Numbered from the stretch's first letter, positions 9,763 through 59,149 are shown. The stretch: DNA of 64,000 bases from Tubiluchus corallicola (GCA_030141605.1 JAQGDQ010000099.1:17194-81193); one strand, 5' to 3'. Made by a program: numbers and translations. Notes: generated from the sequence alone by a model not told the origin.

Positions 9763-11227
9763 AGTTTGGTACGCAACAAAATGCCTACACTCTATGCTAA
9801 TTATTCTCACGTCTTTACGTCACAGGATTTTGGGAATTGCCAACAAACTACTATTCAGCTGGAAAAGATGATGCCGAAGTTATTAGTTGCTAAAATTTAG
9901 AAGAATGGAAGTGTCTAGTAAGCTACATGATTGTAAACTGTCTTATTTGTGTTTTATGACACTGGAACATGCAACGGTGTTAATGTACTTAGTTTGATTA
10001 TCTTTGAAACCTAAATTGCTTTCGCTAATCAATTGTTTTTTTCGAATCGGCCTCATTTTAGCTTCCCAGCAGCACCTAGCCCATCGTACCCTCGGTGGAC
10101 GTGACTGACAGAGATCGAAGCCCGTTGGTAAAGTATTCGTTGATTAAAGGTAAAGTCAAATCTCACTCTTGACGACTTTCAGTGGTTGATCGTGAGACTG
10201 GGCTGTTATTCGTTTTTTTTTGTAATTATTGTTAATGCTATGCTATTTTGTTCTCTAGTGAATTGTTCTATTGCCATTTAACAAGAAATTTGTATGAAAG
10301 AAATTACTGTTATTTTAATGGTTGGTTAAAAAAGGAAAAAGAAATCCTGTTTATGTTGAAAAGAGTACGCTTGTCTTTTAAAACGTAATCTCGGCAATTG
10401 ATGTTTCTCAAACATTCTTGTTTCAGTGCTGAATACAGCGCAAATCTGACTGCATTGAGTGAGACGTTCTTAAGTACATGTTCTTATGGAGAAACTTTAT
10501 AAATTTTTTTTAGCGTTGTGTTTAACGTTTATTTGTTTAATTTTGCTTCTGCAAGAGTTTAACTGCAGTTTGTTTCAGGATCCTGACCTTGAAGCAGTGC
10601 AGTGGAAACATTGAGTAATACCTCGTTTTAATTTTGCCCGTTGTCGATTTCTTGTAGCCATAGCCGTACCTACTTTGCACTGTCGCTGTCGTTATTGGGT
10701 ATCTTAGCCAGATTGGTCTGCTTTCGTCTGATTACTAGATTGTTAGAAGGACCAATGGATAATTTCATTTATTCATTTTCTTTGCATAATTAGTTAGTTT
10801 TTGTTTGACTTGGTGCAAACTCATTTGCGACAATTTAACTTTCTATTTGCTACATTAAAGGAGCTGTAAACGTTAGTTGGTAACATTTTTCTCACACTTG
10901 TAACAGCTATTAATTCGGTTGTTATCTGATTTACGAACAAATGTGACTTATTCTTACGTACGTTATGCTTTATAAACGAATTGTAATTATCAGTTTGGTT
11001 GTATCTAATATTTCAGATGGCTTGTGTAATGAAGATTACTTTTGAACATTCAGAATTTTTGTAACGTACGTGATTAGGTGTGAAATAAAGAAATGCCTGT
11101 ACCGATTTTTGTTTCCTTAGGTAATGAAGGGAGTTAGATGCATGGTGGACTAATTCGTCATTCTGCTAGCCCCTTTGAGCGAGAGGATAGTCCATTTGAG
11201 GACAAATGGAGGCTAAGAAGGGGTTAG
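9763..11227 (+). other. Untranslated region between pol stop and 3' LTR (copy 2)
   Basis: It matches 1660-3123 with few substitutions. No ORF over 60 codons is seen on either strand. It ends in a polypurine tract (AAGAAGGGG, 11215-11223). The unusual length for an env-less gypsy element suggests RNA-level function or a decayed extra gene; neither is shown by the sequence. Confidence 0.8.
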
Positions 11228-11539
11228 TGTTGCGGCCAAGCTTAGTCAAGGTTAACTTTGCGCATGCGCAAAGTCACTTGCTATAAAAGCGGTGAGCACG
11301 TAGGTTACTACGTCTCTGTCGTGCTTCACGTCCACCATGTGTGCTGCTCTTTTCAGTGCTTAACAGGATTGTCGTTTGGGGTAGGTACGGCGTAGTTTGA
11401 ACCTGATTATTTATCTTTTGTATTTCTTTCTCTGCACTCCGTCCTAGTGGAATGCAAAGCGCGCCAACGAAAGCTGACTGCTCAGCCGTCTTCGCGGCCC
11501 TCGACCCCCTGGCAGCCCCCAGGGGAGGGCTCCGCAACA
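11228..11539 (+). repeat. 3' LTR of gypsy copy 2
   Basis: A 312-bp copy of the LTR at 3124-3434 with the same TGTTGCGG and CCGCAACA ends, palindrome (11257-11272) and TATA box (11282-11289). It marks the right boundary of the array; unrelated sequence starts at 11540. Confidence 0.95.
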
Positions 11540-11559
11540 ATACAATATAATGAGGCCCC

Positions 11560-12126
11560 GCACAGACATGCAATTTTCAGTTGCGCAACTAGAAGTCGCA
11601 AAATCTGTAAATATAGAGTCTATATGAGAGTCCTTGTGATGTCATTCCTAAACTTCTATGCCATTTCTAAAGGGAAGAAATGCGTTGATTGTATTGAGGT
11701 GTATTCACAATAGGCTATTACTTCTCATAACTCGATATTTTGGTCTCCAATTTCTGACTGTCACTGAATTTCTTGATAGACAGTAAGAATGAGTTATCTT
11801 CAATAATTTGTTTCTCATCAACTTTTTTATAATCTTAATAGTACGTTTTGCGCTGCTTACTTGCACTCTTCTTACACTTAACTATTGTGTTTTGACAAAA
11901 GTTGCGCAACTAAAAATTGCATGTCTGCACGCTCTCTTTGAAAACACATTACAATATAGTCACGCAACTAAAAGTTTGAGCCAAGATTGCAATTTTTAGT
12001 TGCATATGTCTGCGCGCTCTCGCAGACTTTAGTTATTTACAACTTTACTTACGCTATCTTACGTTTACGTTTACTTACGTTATCTTGCAACTTTTACTTC
12101 CTCAACTGAAAATTGCATGTCTGTGC
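11560..12126. mobile_element. 567-bp MITE with perfect 24-bp terminal inverted repeats
   Basis: GCACAGACATGCAATTTTCA, extended by GTTG, at 11560-11583 recurs exactly inverted at 12103-12126. Related copies of the core (GCAACTAAAAATTGC and its reverse) repeat inside near 11905, 11958 and 11985, like the subterminal repeats of hAT-type elements. A direct repeat TATAATG occurs outside both ends (11546-11552, 12144-12150) but at unequal distances, so the target-site duplication is uncertain. No transposase ORF is present. The element lies 20 bp from the gypsy array, downstream of the last dehydrogenase exon seen. Confidence 0.75.
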
Positions 12127-12241
12127 AGCACGTTAGTATATTGTATAATGTCAAGTATGTTGTAATTTCGTAAATGTCCAACCTGCTCATTGCAAATAAG
12201 CTAAACTACTATAACTATAAACACATTCAAAGTGACTTTAC

Positions 12242-16812
<4,571 letters not shown>

Positions 16813-17548
16813 CCTTCTTTCGTCTTTAAATTTTCAAACGTTTACTCTAGAAACTACAGAAAATGGCGTCTGTTGAAAAGTTGGCCTTTGGGCTAGTAAT
16901 AATTGATCCGCAGAGCCGGTCGTCTTCGGTACTAATGATGTTCCTACTCTAGTGCTCAAATTTATCATCCCAAGGTGATCGAGTTGTGAACACCAAAAGT
17001 GAAGGTATTTAGTGGGTGTCAAGCTCATTTTGCTGTAATAAAGCCTAAGGAATACTGTCGGATGTTCACACATTTTTGATCAGTTGGTGTATGATATACC
17101 AGGACTGGTCTCTTGAAAAAGGACGTGTTTTAACAAGGATAAATCCAATCATTGGGAAGAAAATGACAGAATGACAGCTGCTTCTTTATCGTTTTAGCTT
17201 ACTTAGACACTTTTATTTTTGTGGTCTTTATTAAAGGTGACAAAAACGAGGCTTTTTATCTTTCAGGGATTTAGCTTTCAACAGACCCCACTTAATAAGC
17301 TGGCGTTGTGGCAGAATTGAAACCTGGGTCATTGTGAAAACAAGAAAAGAAGTCCACTCGTTATTGTGCCACGAAAGTACAAGATGTCAATATTTCTTTG
17401 CAAAAGTTCAAAATACTCTTCTGGATGATTGCATTAAGATTAAACGTTGTTCAAAACTCAGTTTGATCCTCCGACCATATCTGTTAGCACTTTTAGTGAT
17501 TATTAGTAGTTAAGTAAGGTAATATAAATACAATACGAATAAATAGAC

Positions 17549-17810
17549 AGGTGCGTCCAGAAAAAACGTTCTCCAAACTAACTCGTAAGCCTTGATCGAG
17601 GTAGAATAAGTATTTGTAAAAGAAAACCACATTATCGTGTAGCATTTTCTTCTCTTTCCAGAGAGATGTAAATTTCCCTCCAAAACCTCCTATCAAACAT
17701 TACTGGGACGTTCCTAGCTTTTTGCTAGAGATCTTTAGGGTAAATTTATAGTTCTTTGGAAGAGGACCGGGCTATGTGGATGACGTGAGTCTCTTTTACA
17801 AATTGTAAAA
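17549..17810. repeat. Dispersed repeat, family 1, copy 2
   Basis: It begins GTGCGTCCAGAAAAAACGTT and is alignable with 15721-16000, including the shared TTTGTAAAA, AAACCACAT and GAGTCTCTT blocks. It lies upstream of the dehydrogenase gene. Confidence 0.55.
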
Positions 17811-20800
17811 GTTTTGTATTGATTGATTAATTGACTGAATTACTAACTCATTGATCGATTGACGATTGATTAGTTGATTGACTGAATGACTGGCTGACTC
17901 ATTGGCTAATTGTTTGATTGACTGATTGATCAATTGAATAATTGATTGATTGATTTACTGATTGATTATATTGATTATTCCAGACCAATAGTCTATACAC
18001 AAAAATAATTCAATTCTATTGAAAAGCCGTAGTAGTATCACTATCACAGAGATATGATTCACAAGGAAGGAAATACAAAGTTATTCTCAGCCATCAGGAG
18101 AGACCTTCTGAGTTGCTAAAATGCCAAGGTATGTATTTGTAACAAGGGCTTTGTGTTGGACCCCACTGTGTGAAAGTAGAGACAACTACAGAGTTTTCTC
18201 AGACTCCCAAGCTGCAATATTTCAAATTTTGGGACAGTATTCTCCAAAACCAACAATTCCGTATACCTCGTTTGTCTTACGTCTGTTGCGCTTTTGTTTT
18301 CTATGAGCAGAAATTTTAAATTCAAAAGAAACAAACAGACAGAATAAATGTTTGTGCGGACAGTCACTAGTAGTCATGTGAATCTTTCTCACATTCATGC
18401 TGACAGAATAGCATATTGTCATTCATATCATTTGCATTCTCAACAGACATGAATTTCCAACTATAGAGCATTGGTCATGCTATAAGTCCCTAAAACGCTC
18501 ATTTTTGACACTTTGGGGACCTTGACGTTTGCCACAAGATCATTCTTTTTGGCCAAATTAGGTTCACAAAATTTTATGGGAAATAACGGTATGCAAAGAG
18601 GCAAAGAATACTAATTTCTTAGCAGTGTCTCCAAGTCAAACAAGGTCAAACAATGTCCAAATTTCGTATAACAGGCGTTTTTGGCCGCATTTGGCAATTG
18701 GCCGAAAGTGGTCGCCAATCATTAACTAGCACATACGCTTGACTTTTTGCAGGACAAATTCTGCCTTTATCACAATATAGTTACAAAAGTTTGAATCCTG
18801 AATCTTCTATAAGCGACAGGTCACTGTAACGCCTCGCAGTGAGCTGACTCAGATACTCCTTCGATACCAGTTATCCTGGATCCTCCCTCCCTCCCTACCT
18901 GGGAGAGGGACAAAATTCTTTTTATCTATTTTGCATTGTCAGTAGATGACAGATCGCTCTCATTCTCCCTCTGAACTGACTCAGATGCTCTCACTATGCC
19001 AACCGTTGCTTGCAGCTGTTGAAGGTCCTACCTGTTTACCCCTGTTCTGGACATGTCCTCAGGATGACCTTTGACCTTGACCACCCTCGTGCCCAAATGT
19101 TACCTCATGTCAAAAATTTAAAGTTCAAAACATTAGTCGGAAGCTCATATGGCGACATTCACAGTTGCATTGTGTTATATGGCTACTGATAATCAATTTA
19201 ACTTTAAAACGACTAGAAAAACCGAAACAAAATGTACCGAGTTTTGTTTTATTTTTCATACATTTTTACAAAAACTGTAACACAAACACAAATGCAGTAG
19301 ATGCTCACAAAGAACAGACATCAATTATGATTCCTAATTTATACGCGATTATTGTTACTAAGAAGGTTTCTTAAGTGTTAAGAATATTTATTCTAGACAC
19401 TTAGTAATTTAATAAATCCCTGGCTCTATTGTAAGTAGAACTTGCACAATCGCATTTCAAACCCATTTCAGTAAATTGCATTTTCACTTGTTTACAATGT
19501 TCGTGCTACCAAAAACAATACAGTACTTTTATAAAATAGCTAGATGATTTAGCTAGTACGGTTACATTTCTGTCTATTTCATTATAAACAAGTGATTATT
19601 CTCCACATAGCTTACTTACTAAGTTATTTATGAAGTACCTGGTTTAACTGCCTATTTTGAACACAATACACAATTCTTTTGCTCCATAACTTTCTGAACA
19701 TTTTTGAAATTTAAAACTATCAGAACATTAAACAAAACTATTCAAATCAAAATGATTCGTATGGGCATTTGCTGAACTACAGCAATAATGTATATTATAA
19801 AAACTTTGCTTATTACAAACGGGGGCAAAATTTGCCAACAAAGTGTTTTCTATTTCAATAGTAATAACACTGATCTAAACGACTGTCACAAAAATTTAGC
19901 ATTGCAGAAACATTTCCTGCATTACCTCCGATTAATTTCCTCCAATTAATTGTCATACTCGAAAGTAGCTTCTTTAAAGAACAACAGACAGCTAGTAATG
20001 TTAACAAGAACAAAATTGAATTTCAAATGAACTCGACCCTATGTTTAAGAAACCACATATTGTTAAATTGCTTTTGATTTGTTTTGTTAGTCCTTTCTGA
20101 ATGTTAAACTTTCCGCATAATTATAAAAGTAACTTAATATGATTAAGCTTCATTTATTCCACAAATGCAGCAGAAATCTTCTTGGGTTACAAAAGAGTAA
20201 CCGTATTGTTATAACTATACATCATTTTTGATAGTTAAAAACGAGATATCATATTTGATAGGGAATAGTTGCTCAATGCTTCCTACACACTACGTACCTA
20301 ATGCTTTAAGTATGTGAATTTTTATATAATGAAATATTTCATGAAAGATTGCTATGAACACATGCAGAAGCCAAAGGTGGCTCAAAGGTCAAGGTAAGGT
20401 TACAAAGTTGTTCCTAGTGATCCCTTATACAAAAAAATTAAAATTACTATAAAAATCTACAACAAAAAGCTGCCAGAATTATGAATTCCTTATATACAAT
20501 AGAAAAATGACGGTGAGGATGACGATGATAATCACAACAACAGAGGTAAAATATACATGATCCCGGCACACACACACGCCTCTTCATATAGCACCGTAAG
20601 ACATTGTACTCAACTATATATACATAAAAATTTCTCTAGCATAAAATGCTTACATAGTACCTACTACATATAGTCAAACAACAGATGAAACTATTGAAAC
20701 AGGGCCAGTCCCAGGGTTCTCTTGAGCAGACTTTAGACAATGTAACCTACTAAATTCTGGAATGACTAAAATGACTTTTGTGGAAGTTAAACACTTAAAG

Positions 20801-21291
20801 AAAACAGCATAAATTCTGTGTCAAACCAAAGAAAAATTTTAACCTGTTTTTCAAAATTTAATATTTTCCATACAACTTGTTAAAACTTGGTTGGCTGCTT
20901 ATTAGTGAGTGAGTTTTACAGATTACAATTGCTACTTGATGCCAGTTCCCCTCATTTTAAAAGTGCCTCCCGCTGTTCACCTCGTCTTTCATTCTAAGAA
21001 CCACATTTTGGTGATTTCTCCCTGCAACTTAAGCATGCAGAAGGGTGCAGAGGGTGCAATGGTCCCAGGCATCCATATAGGGAGGGCATCCAATCAGAGT
21101 GAAATAAAAATTTAGTTTTCGAAATTTGAAATTGTCTCTGTTAACTTCATTGTACAAGCACCTTACAGTTCCATAAGCTGGTGTGAATGTGGATCTGTGT
21201 TTTGATAAGCAAGACCAGAACAGAAAATCTGTTACATCAAAACATTGCACATAATGCTTTTTGAGATAATATAAAGTAGCATAACTAGATT

Positions 21292-21531
21292 ATGATAATG
21301 TGCACTGCATACAGATTACTGCTTACCATCACATTTTCAATCGCAAGTTGTGAAAGGTCATTTTCAAAACTGAAAGTAATAAAATCACATCTGAGGTCTT
21401 CCGTGTTACAAGCGCAACTGACCAACCTGACTTTAATCAGCGTTGAAACAGAATTCCGCACAGTTGATGTAAAAACTGAAGTAGTTCAAGTGTTTTCTGA
21501 CAGGAGATCTTATTTGGGGAACCGAACTTAA
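21292..21531 (+). pseudogene. hAT transposase C-terminal (dimerisation) fragment
   Basis: An 80-codon frame reads YRLLLTITFSIASCERSFSK, then KLKVIKSHLRSS and LTNLTLISVE. This is the hallmark of the hAT C-terminal dimerisation region as found in ZMYM/hAT transposases (S-x-A-x-x-E-R-S-F-S-x-L-K). Upstream catalytic parts are not found in frame, so this is a remnant or a distant last exon. Confidence 0.75.
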
Positions 21532-22308
21532 TAACTGGGGCTGATTCATATTTAATTTTAATAATGTGTTGATTTCATATTTCATCAGTTTTTACATATT
21601 TAAAATGTCTTCCTTTCTCACAATTCTCAGTATTAGGCCTTACAGGCCTCCTACTTGAGTCTTAGGGTGTACAATCAAGGAATTGGACCCAGGCATTACC
21701 AAACCTCAGCACACCACTACGTTTGTTATTATGCAGATTAACAAAAGTGTTTCACTACCTCCACTTGAAAAACGAGTACGTTATGCAAACCTCGGAAGGG
21801 AATGAAAGCCCCAACCTCTGCAGACAGAGACATTAAAATAGCACCAGACGCTGTTGTTGGGTAAAGGCACAAAGTGGAAAGATTGACAATAGTCCAGTCC
21901 ATTTGGAATCAATGAATTCCTCTTGCAATCACCCCATTTTTGTTTGCCCACCGAGCAAGAGTGAACAGATTTTAAACACATGATACCTACATCTTATAAA
22001 CACCAACTTAAATAACAGTGATAAATTTAATTCTTCGTGCTGCAGCTTGCTTTCTGAAGCAACTGTAGTTACAGCTCCATTTAGTCTAGCCACACATTAC
22101 TGGGCAAAATACCAATTTACTTCATAGGCAATATATCAAACTTACTAACGTTACCCGCTGTATAACTGCTGCACATCCTCGTACCATACTAATATGCATC
22201 TAGATCTTTTAACTGTGACTTGGTTTTTTTCATTTAGTCCAACAGCTAATTGATTCAGTCTATTATGTGCCTAGGACCAGCCCTTGCATCTAATTAATAT
22301 CTAATCAG

Positions 22309-53921
<31,613 letters not shown>

Positions 53922-54672
53922 CTAGAACAAACGAGAAATGAGCGCTAACAATTAGGTGAGGCAAGAGGCAACAAAAGATTGAAGTAGCTATCAGTCTGCA
54001 ACCAATTTATGCCCCACCCTCCGGCTACTCATAGGAAGCTGTACCAAAAAAAGCACACACACGTAAGTAGGCATGAATGCCTTTGTGATAAGCCAAAAGC
54101 TACTGGGTCGTCCAGAAAAAAATGTTCCCCCAAACAAACTGGCAGCCTTTCATTCAGGTGGTGCTAGCGTCGAAAAACGGTGGTAGGAAAATTATTCGTC
54201 TCCGATAAAATTTCAAAAATTTATGTTGTTGGTGGGCTATTAAGAGCTTATTATTGGTAGCAAAGTGACAGAATCCTACCCCAAGACTCCCGACTTTTAA
54301 ATTTTTGATCGTTTTTTGTTGAAAACTAGTGTCTTTCATCATATTTGCAAGTCTTCCATTAGTAATCAAAATGGCGGACACATGTGACTTAGAAATTTAG
54401 ATTATCTTCTCTGCTTAGATAGCGTATAGTAGTACAAGTAGGATCTCTCTTTGAAGATTTTTCTTAGCAGTATTAAACTACTAGTGCAGAAACTACTTGC
54501 TGGTAGTTCGTGAGACTAGTTGTTGGTAGTTGTGAGAGTGGCAGAACCAAAAGTCTTCTTAAATAGTAGCCAGATATCGCTTGGCACAGGTCTCTTCTAC
54601 AGTGGTATAGGCATTGAGATTATTATATAGCTAACAAACTGTAAAAGCTAAGGGTAAAGAGATTTCAAATCC

Positions 54673-56870
54673 ATGAAATTAAAGATAATAAAAAAAGGTA
54701 AATTTACAGTCATGGAAAGCAAAGTGCAAACTATTAAATATGCATCCAAAAACACCACAAAGCAGCTACATGATAGTGCCAAAGAAATACAAAGAAATAC
54801 TTCTAATATACTTGCCTTAGAGAAAGAAATTGAAGCACTAACTAAAAATAGTGCTGTTTCTGATGCTAATAGTGACACTGAACTGACTGCGGTGAATTTC
54901 ACGAAATGTGTTACAGAGATTCTGAGATTGCGGATAGGCAAAATAGAAAAAAAGTCTAATATTTTTGGTCTCAGGTCGATTGAACTGATTGAACATTTTT
55001 GTCAAAATAATCTCGGTACAGAGGTCAAAAACATGGTCATTTCAGTAAATAGATTAGCTTCTAAACGGATTCTTCAGCCAATTAAAGTTGTCTTTGATAA
55101 TTTTGCAAGTAAGATGAGAATCTTAAAGAAAGCTAATGATTATATGAAGGCACATAAGGGAATTGATGATGGGATCACTGTTAGACCGGACAGAACTTTG
55201 CAGCAGATAGCTGATGGAAATAAGGTTTGGGAGTAATTAAAGGAGAGAAGAAAGAATGGAGAGGAAGATATTGAAATTGATTTTAAGAAAATGACTATCA
55301 GAAAAAAGCAGATTGTGGCAGGCATTGATAGCAGAAATTGGTCAACACTAGAAGATTCTGTAAATTTAAGCGCACCTAAACATTCTTCAGTGGTGTGATT
55401 TTGTATATTAGTAACGAGATTTCTGCATGTCAGTTAAATTGTTTAGAGAATGCTATTATTGAAACACTTCATGTTCAGTTATATCCAAATACATGTAATA
55501 GCTTACACCTACTACTAGTCTACAGAACTCCTTCAGTTAATGTTGAAAGTGACTTTAATTTTTAAAGAACACTTGCAAATAATTTTGCATCAAAGCATTG
55601 TTTAATTTTTTGGTGACTTCAATCCGGGTATAGACTGGATAAATTTAGCTACTCCATCTAGATCTGAAAATTCATTTATTGAAACTGTACATGATGTTTT
55701 CTTACACCAACATGTTTTTTGCGTACTAATAAGTACACGTCTGTATTAGACTTAATACATACTTCAGAATATAATATGGTTGATGATTTAAACATTTTGT
55801 CTCCAATTTGTATAAGTGATCATAATGTTTTGATCTGGAGAACATGCATAGCCAATAATGAAAATGTTGTCGTACAAACCTTACCGGCATATAATAAAGG
55901 TAACTATAAAAGCATGTGTAGAGAAGCTCAAATTTTTTTAGTTATCAGTGACCAAGAAAAACAATGTATCTAAATGTAGAACAGGCATGGAAAATTTTTG
56001 TTGATTTTACTTTACTAATAACGGCTAAGCATGTGCCAACCCAGAACATTAAAAGAGGTGTATTACAACCTCAATATTTTAATACTTCAATTTTACGAGC
56101 CATTAGAGCAAAATAAAGAGCTTGGGATAGGTATAAGCATTCTCAAAGTAATAATGACTACTTAGTGTATAAGCAAAAATTGCAGGATACTTCAAGTACA
56201 ATTAACAGAGCTAAATATGATTTTGAACGTAAACTTGGTGCAAACATAAAAAACGATTCAAAAACCTTCTTTAGATACTGTAGGTCTAAAATGAAGACGA
56301 AGGATAGTGTTACAGTTTTAAAAGTAGGGCGATCAAGATAAAGCTGAAGCACTAAATCAAGCATTTTGTAAAGTATTTACGAACGAAGTATTAACTAATA
56401 TACCTTTCAGATGTAATATTGTGCTGGACAATATCCCTGACATTACAATTGACAGAGTGAGGGATGAGTTAACAAAATTGAACACAAGTAAGTTGCATTC
56501 GCGTGTTCTTAAGGAACTGGCAAGTGAGATTTGTGAACCCTTGTTCTATAAAGTTTTATAAAAGATACAATACTTCAGCATTTAATGGATAATGAGTTAA
56601 GTAATGTTACTCAACATAGGTTTATAAAAGGTAGATCTTGTGTTACAAATTTGTTAGATTTTATGCAATATATTACATCAAATCTTAACACAGGAGTACC
56701 AGTAGATATAATATAAGTAAATTTTCGCAACGCCTTTGATAAAGTCCCCCATCAAAGATTAATTATAAAACTTAAAGCCTATGGCATGAGTAGTAAGTTA
56801 CTGAATTAGATTAAATGCTGGCTGTGTGAGAGGACACAGCATACAGTTGTCAGAAACTAGGCGATTAAGA
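54673..56870 (+). pseudogene. Decayed non-LTR (LINE) retrotransposon with ORF1, endonuclease and RT remnants
   Basis: ORF1 remains as a 187-codon frame (54673-55236) with a coiled-coil N-terminus and an RNA-binding-like end (PIKVVFDNFASKMRILKKAN). Broken frames then give an endonuclease: GDFNPGIDWINLA-like near 55615-55650 and SDHNVLIW near 55820-55845. RT pieces follow: QHRFIKGRSCVTNLLDFMQY (about 56614) and AFDKVPHQRLIIKLKAYGMS (about 56731). Stops and frameshifts interrupt all but ORF1, and the 3' half of RT is absent. ORF1-APE-RT order fits the CR1/jockey-type groups; the clade is not certain. Confidence 0.8.
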
Positions 56871-57331
56871 CACCTCTGGTTGTTTAGTATTATAACAACA
56901 TTTTGACCAGAATTGTAACAAAGTGTGAATTTTATATTTGTATTGTTTAGTAAATCGTAATGTTGTAATCTATTCTGTAAATATGCTATTTGTAGTGTTA
57001 ATTTGAATATTCTCAATTGTCGTTCACACTATTATATTTGTAGATGTTGCATTGTTTTTTCTTTGTTTGTATAAATGTGATTTTTTGATTTTGTTTTACA
57101 ATGCTAGGTATTTTGCGAGTGTTAAAATTAAGTAGAATTTAATTAGTGATTGAAGTTTTAAGATAGATTTAGTATTTACGCTATTGCATTCATCAGTCCT
57201 CCGACTGATTGTACACAAAAACCTTATATACGGTATGTATGTATTTCGTAATGTACTGTATAGTATGCGTGCATTAATTGCAACAAAGAATATTATATAT
57301 ATATATATTGATATTGATATATATATAGATC

Positions 57332-57476
57332 CATTATTAAGGATCGTCATCAACGCCAACGCCTAATATGACACTACTAGGCAACGCCAACGCCTAATAT
57401 GACACTACTAGGCAAGGAGTTCCTTGCCTAGTAGTGTCATATTAGGCGTTGGCGTTGATGACGATCCTTAATAATG
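57332..57476. repeat. Long near-perfect palindrome with internal 31-bp duplication
   Basis: The left arm starts CATTATTAAGGATCGTCATC at 57332 and the right arm ends with its exact complement at 57476. Each arm is about 56 bp. The left arm contains a tandem duplicate of the unit ending CACTACTAGGCAA. The centre is near 57418. It is preceded by an AT dinucleotide run (57294-57326). Confidence 0.9.
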
Positions 57477-59149
57477 AGGCGAGATTATTAACACTAGAAG
57501 CAGGCCTTGGCGTTGAATGTTAGATACCGGTTTGTAACATGTCGTACTGTCACCACAGACACCATCGCTATTCATACCCACCGTAGCTATCTTTGTCGTC
57601 ATTAATACTACTTCCAGTGCCTGGGCTATCCTCATCGGTCAGCACAATGACGGCTATCACCACCAGCCCAGTCTCCAACATCACCATGACCATTGCCGCT
57701 ACTGCCACTACTACCCCTGTCATCATAATAATAATCATCGACAACGGGAACAGTATCTTCAATATGATGACAACCAGCGTCATCATCATTATAACTGCTG
57801 CCGTTTATCTCCATTTCTAACCTTTTTAATCCCAGGTGTGTTCGCTGAGGTGTTATTTAAACCTTATCAAAGCGCGAATTGAGTAAGGAAATAAATATGT
57901 AGATGTACGGGCTGCTTCTTCGGTTGCAAACCGGAAAGAATTTACCGAGAAAAACATATTTTATCAGAAAATTCGAGGGCTACGCCAAAATTAAAAAAAT
58001 GTCCTGGAAATTGTCTTAAAGCAATTTACAACATTCCATTATAGCTATACTTGCAATAATTACACAACTACAAAAATAGATAGTAACTGTGCGAAAACCG
58101 GTACAAAAATAATATTTTTATTAATTTAATGACAATGCAAAATCATCACTAAAAATGTTATCATACTTTTATAGTAAGTTAGCAGAATACTGGTGATGCA
58201 ATTCCGAGTAAGCGACTAAGCTGCAGGCTACCAGCTTATTGGATCCTACATTTGTGTACTTTTTACAACATCAACGTGTCATCACTAACGACCCATTTTA
58301 CTATCATAATAATCACCGTCATTACCAGCAGCAACGACAATGAAAAATTTGTCTTTATAATGAGTAGTCTAGGTATCGAATTATGCAAAATTATTGTAGC
58401 TTTTCTGGAATTAACCTTTCAAACTAGGATCAGTTATAGTCTAAATAAAATCTAGATACAATTGTTTAAAGAGTTATTAATACTATTTTATTTAACATTG
58501 TTGTGATAACTATTTTTAAGACTTGTGTGAATTAATTGTTTTGAGTCACAATGTTTCTTTGTAAGGGATTTTGTCTCTGATAAACGTTTCTTTCGCTGTT
58601 GATTAAACCTATCTTGTTTATTAGATTGTAATAATCGAACATACAGCAACATCAATCACTAGCATCACCACCACCACCCACTCACCCGTATGGGTGGTGG
58701 TGTTTCCCATAAGCACAAAAAGCAAGGGATACAACAGTTCCAGAAGTTAGATTGAAAGTTTTAATCTCCGCGTGGACTCACAAAGGTATTATCAGTAGCA
58801 GTAGATAAAATTTTCTAAAATTTATTTATCTCTTAATTTACTGACCCAGTATTTACATTTTAATCTTGTATTTGTTATTTCACTGTATTTTATTTCATTT
58901 TAGTATTGTATGTGTATTTTGTATGATCTTAGTTACCGGAATAAAAATTAGAATTGAATTGAAAGTAGTCTATCCGCGTTTATAAACGTATTGCGTAATC
59001 ATAAGTACTGAAACTACTGATGCGAACTGATGACACATAACTGATTTATGACGTCATCGCCAAGGGTTTCAGTTCCACAAGCCTGTGTTTTTTGTCTTGC
59101 ACTCTTATAAACACCAGTTTCAAACGAAAAACACGGAACCATCATTTCA

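Larger units (their letters stand above)
3124..11539 (+). mobile_element. Complete Ty3/gypsy LTR retrotransposon (array copy 2), 8.4 kb
   Basis: Two near-identical LTRs (311 and 312 bp) flank, in order, a primer binding site, gag, pol in the order protease-RT-RNase H-integrase, a long 3' untranslated region and a polypurine tract. Protease before RT and integrase last is the Ty3/gypsy (Metaviridae) order. Gag (3347-5068) and Pol (open 5011-9762) are uninterrupted, and the LTRs differ at two sites, so this is a young, possibly autonomous copy. No target-site duplication can be read on the left because the 5' LTR abuts copy 1. No env-like ORF is present. Confidence 0.95.
16813..22308. other. 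Intergenic region between dehydrogenase start and peroxidase 3' end
   Basis: It contains family 1 copy 2 (17549-17810), a degenerate ATTG/GACT simple repeat (17820-17970), a hAT transposase remnant (21292-21531) and AT-rich DNA. No conserved gene was recognised at 18000-21200. Both flanking genes are on the minus strand, so it should hold the peroxidase 3' UTR and the dehydrogenase promoter. A TTTAAT at 22026-22031 (ATTAAA on the minus strand) is a weak poly(A) candidate for the peroxidase. Confidence 0.6.

Noticed and set aside
11540-11552. Target-site duplication for the gypsy array
   Set aside because: The left flank of the array is outside the window, so no duplication can be compared.
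57568-57820. Asp/Gly-rich and Val/Ile-rich ORFs on both strands
   Set aside because: They derive from ATC/GTC-type repeats; frames overlap on opposite strands and none resembles a known family.
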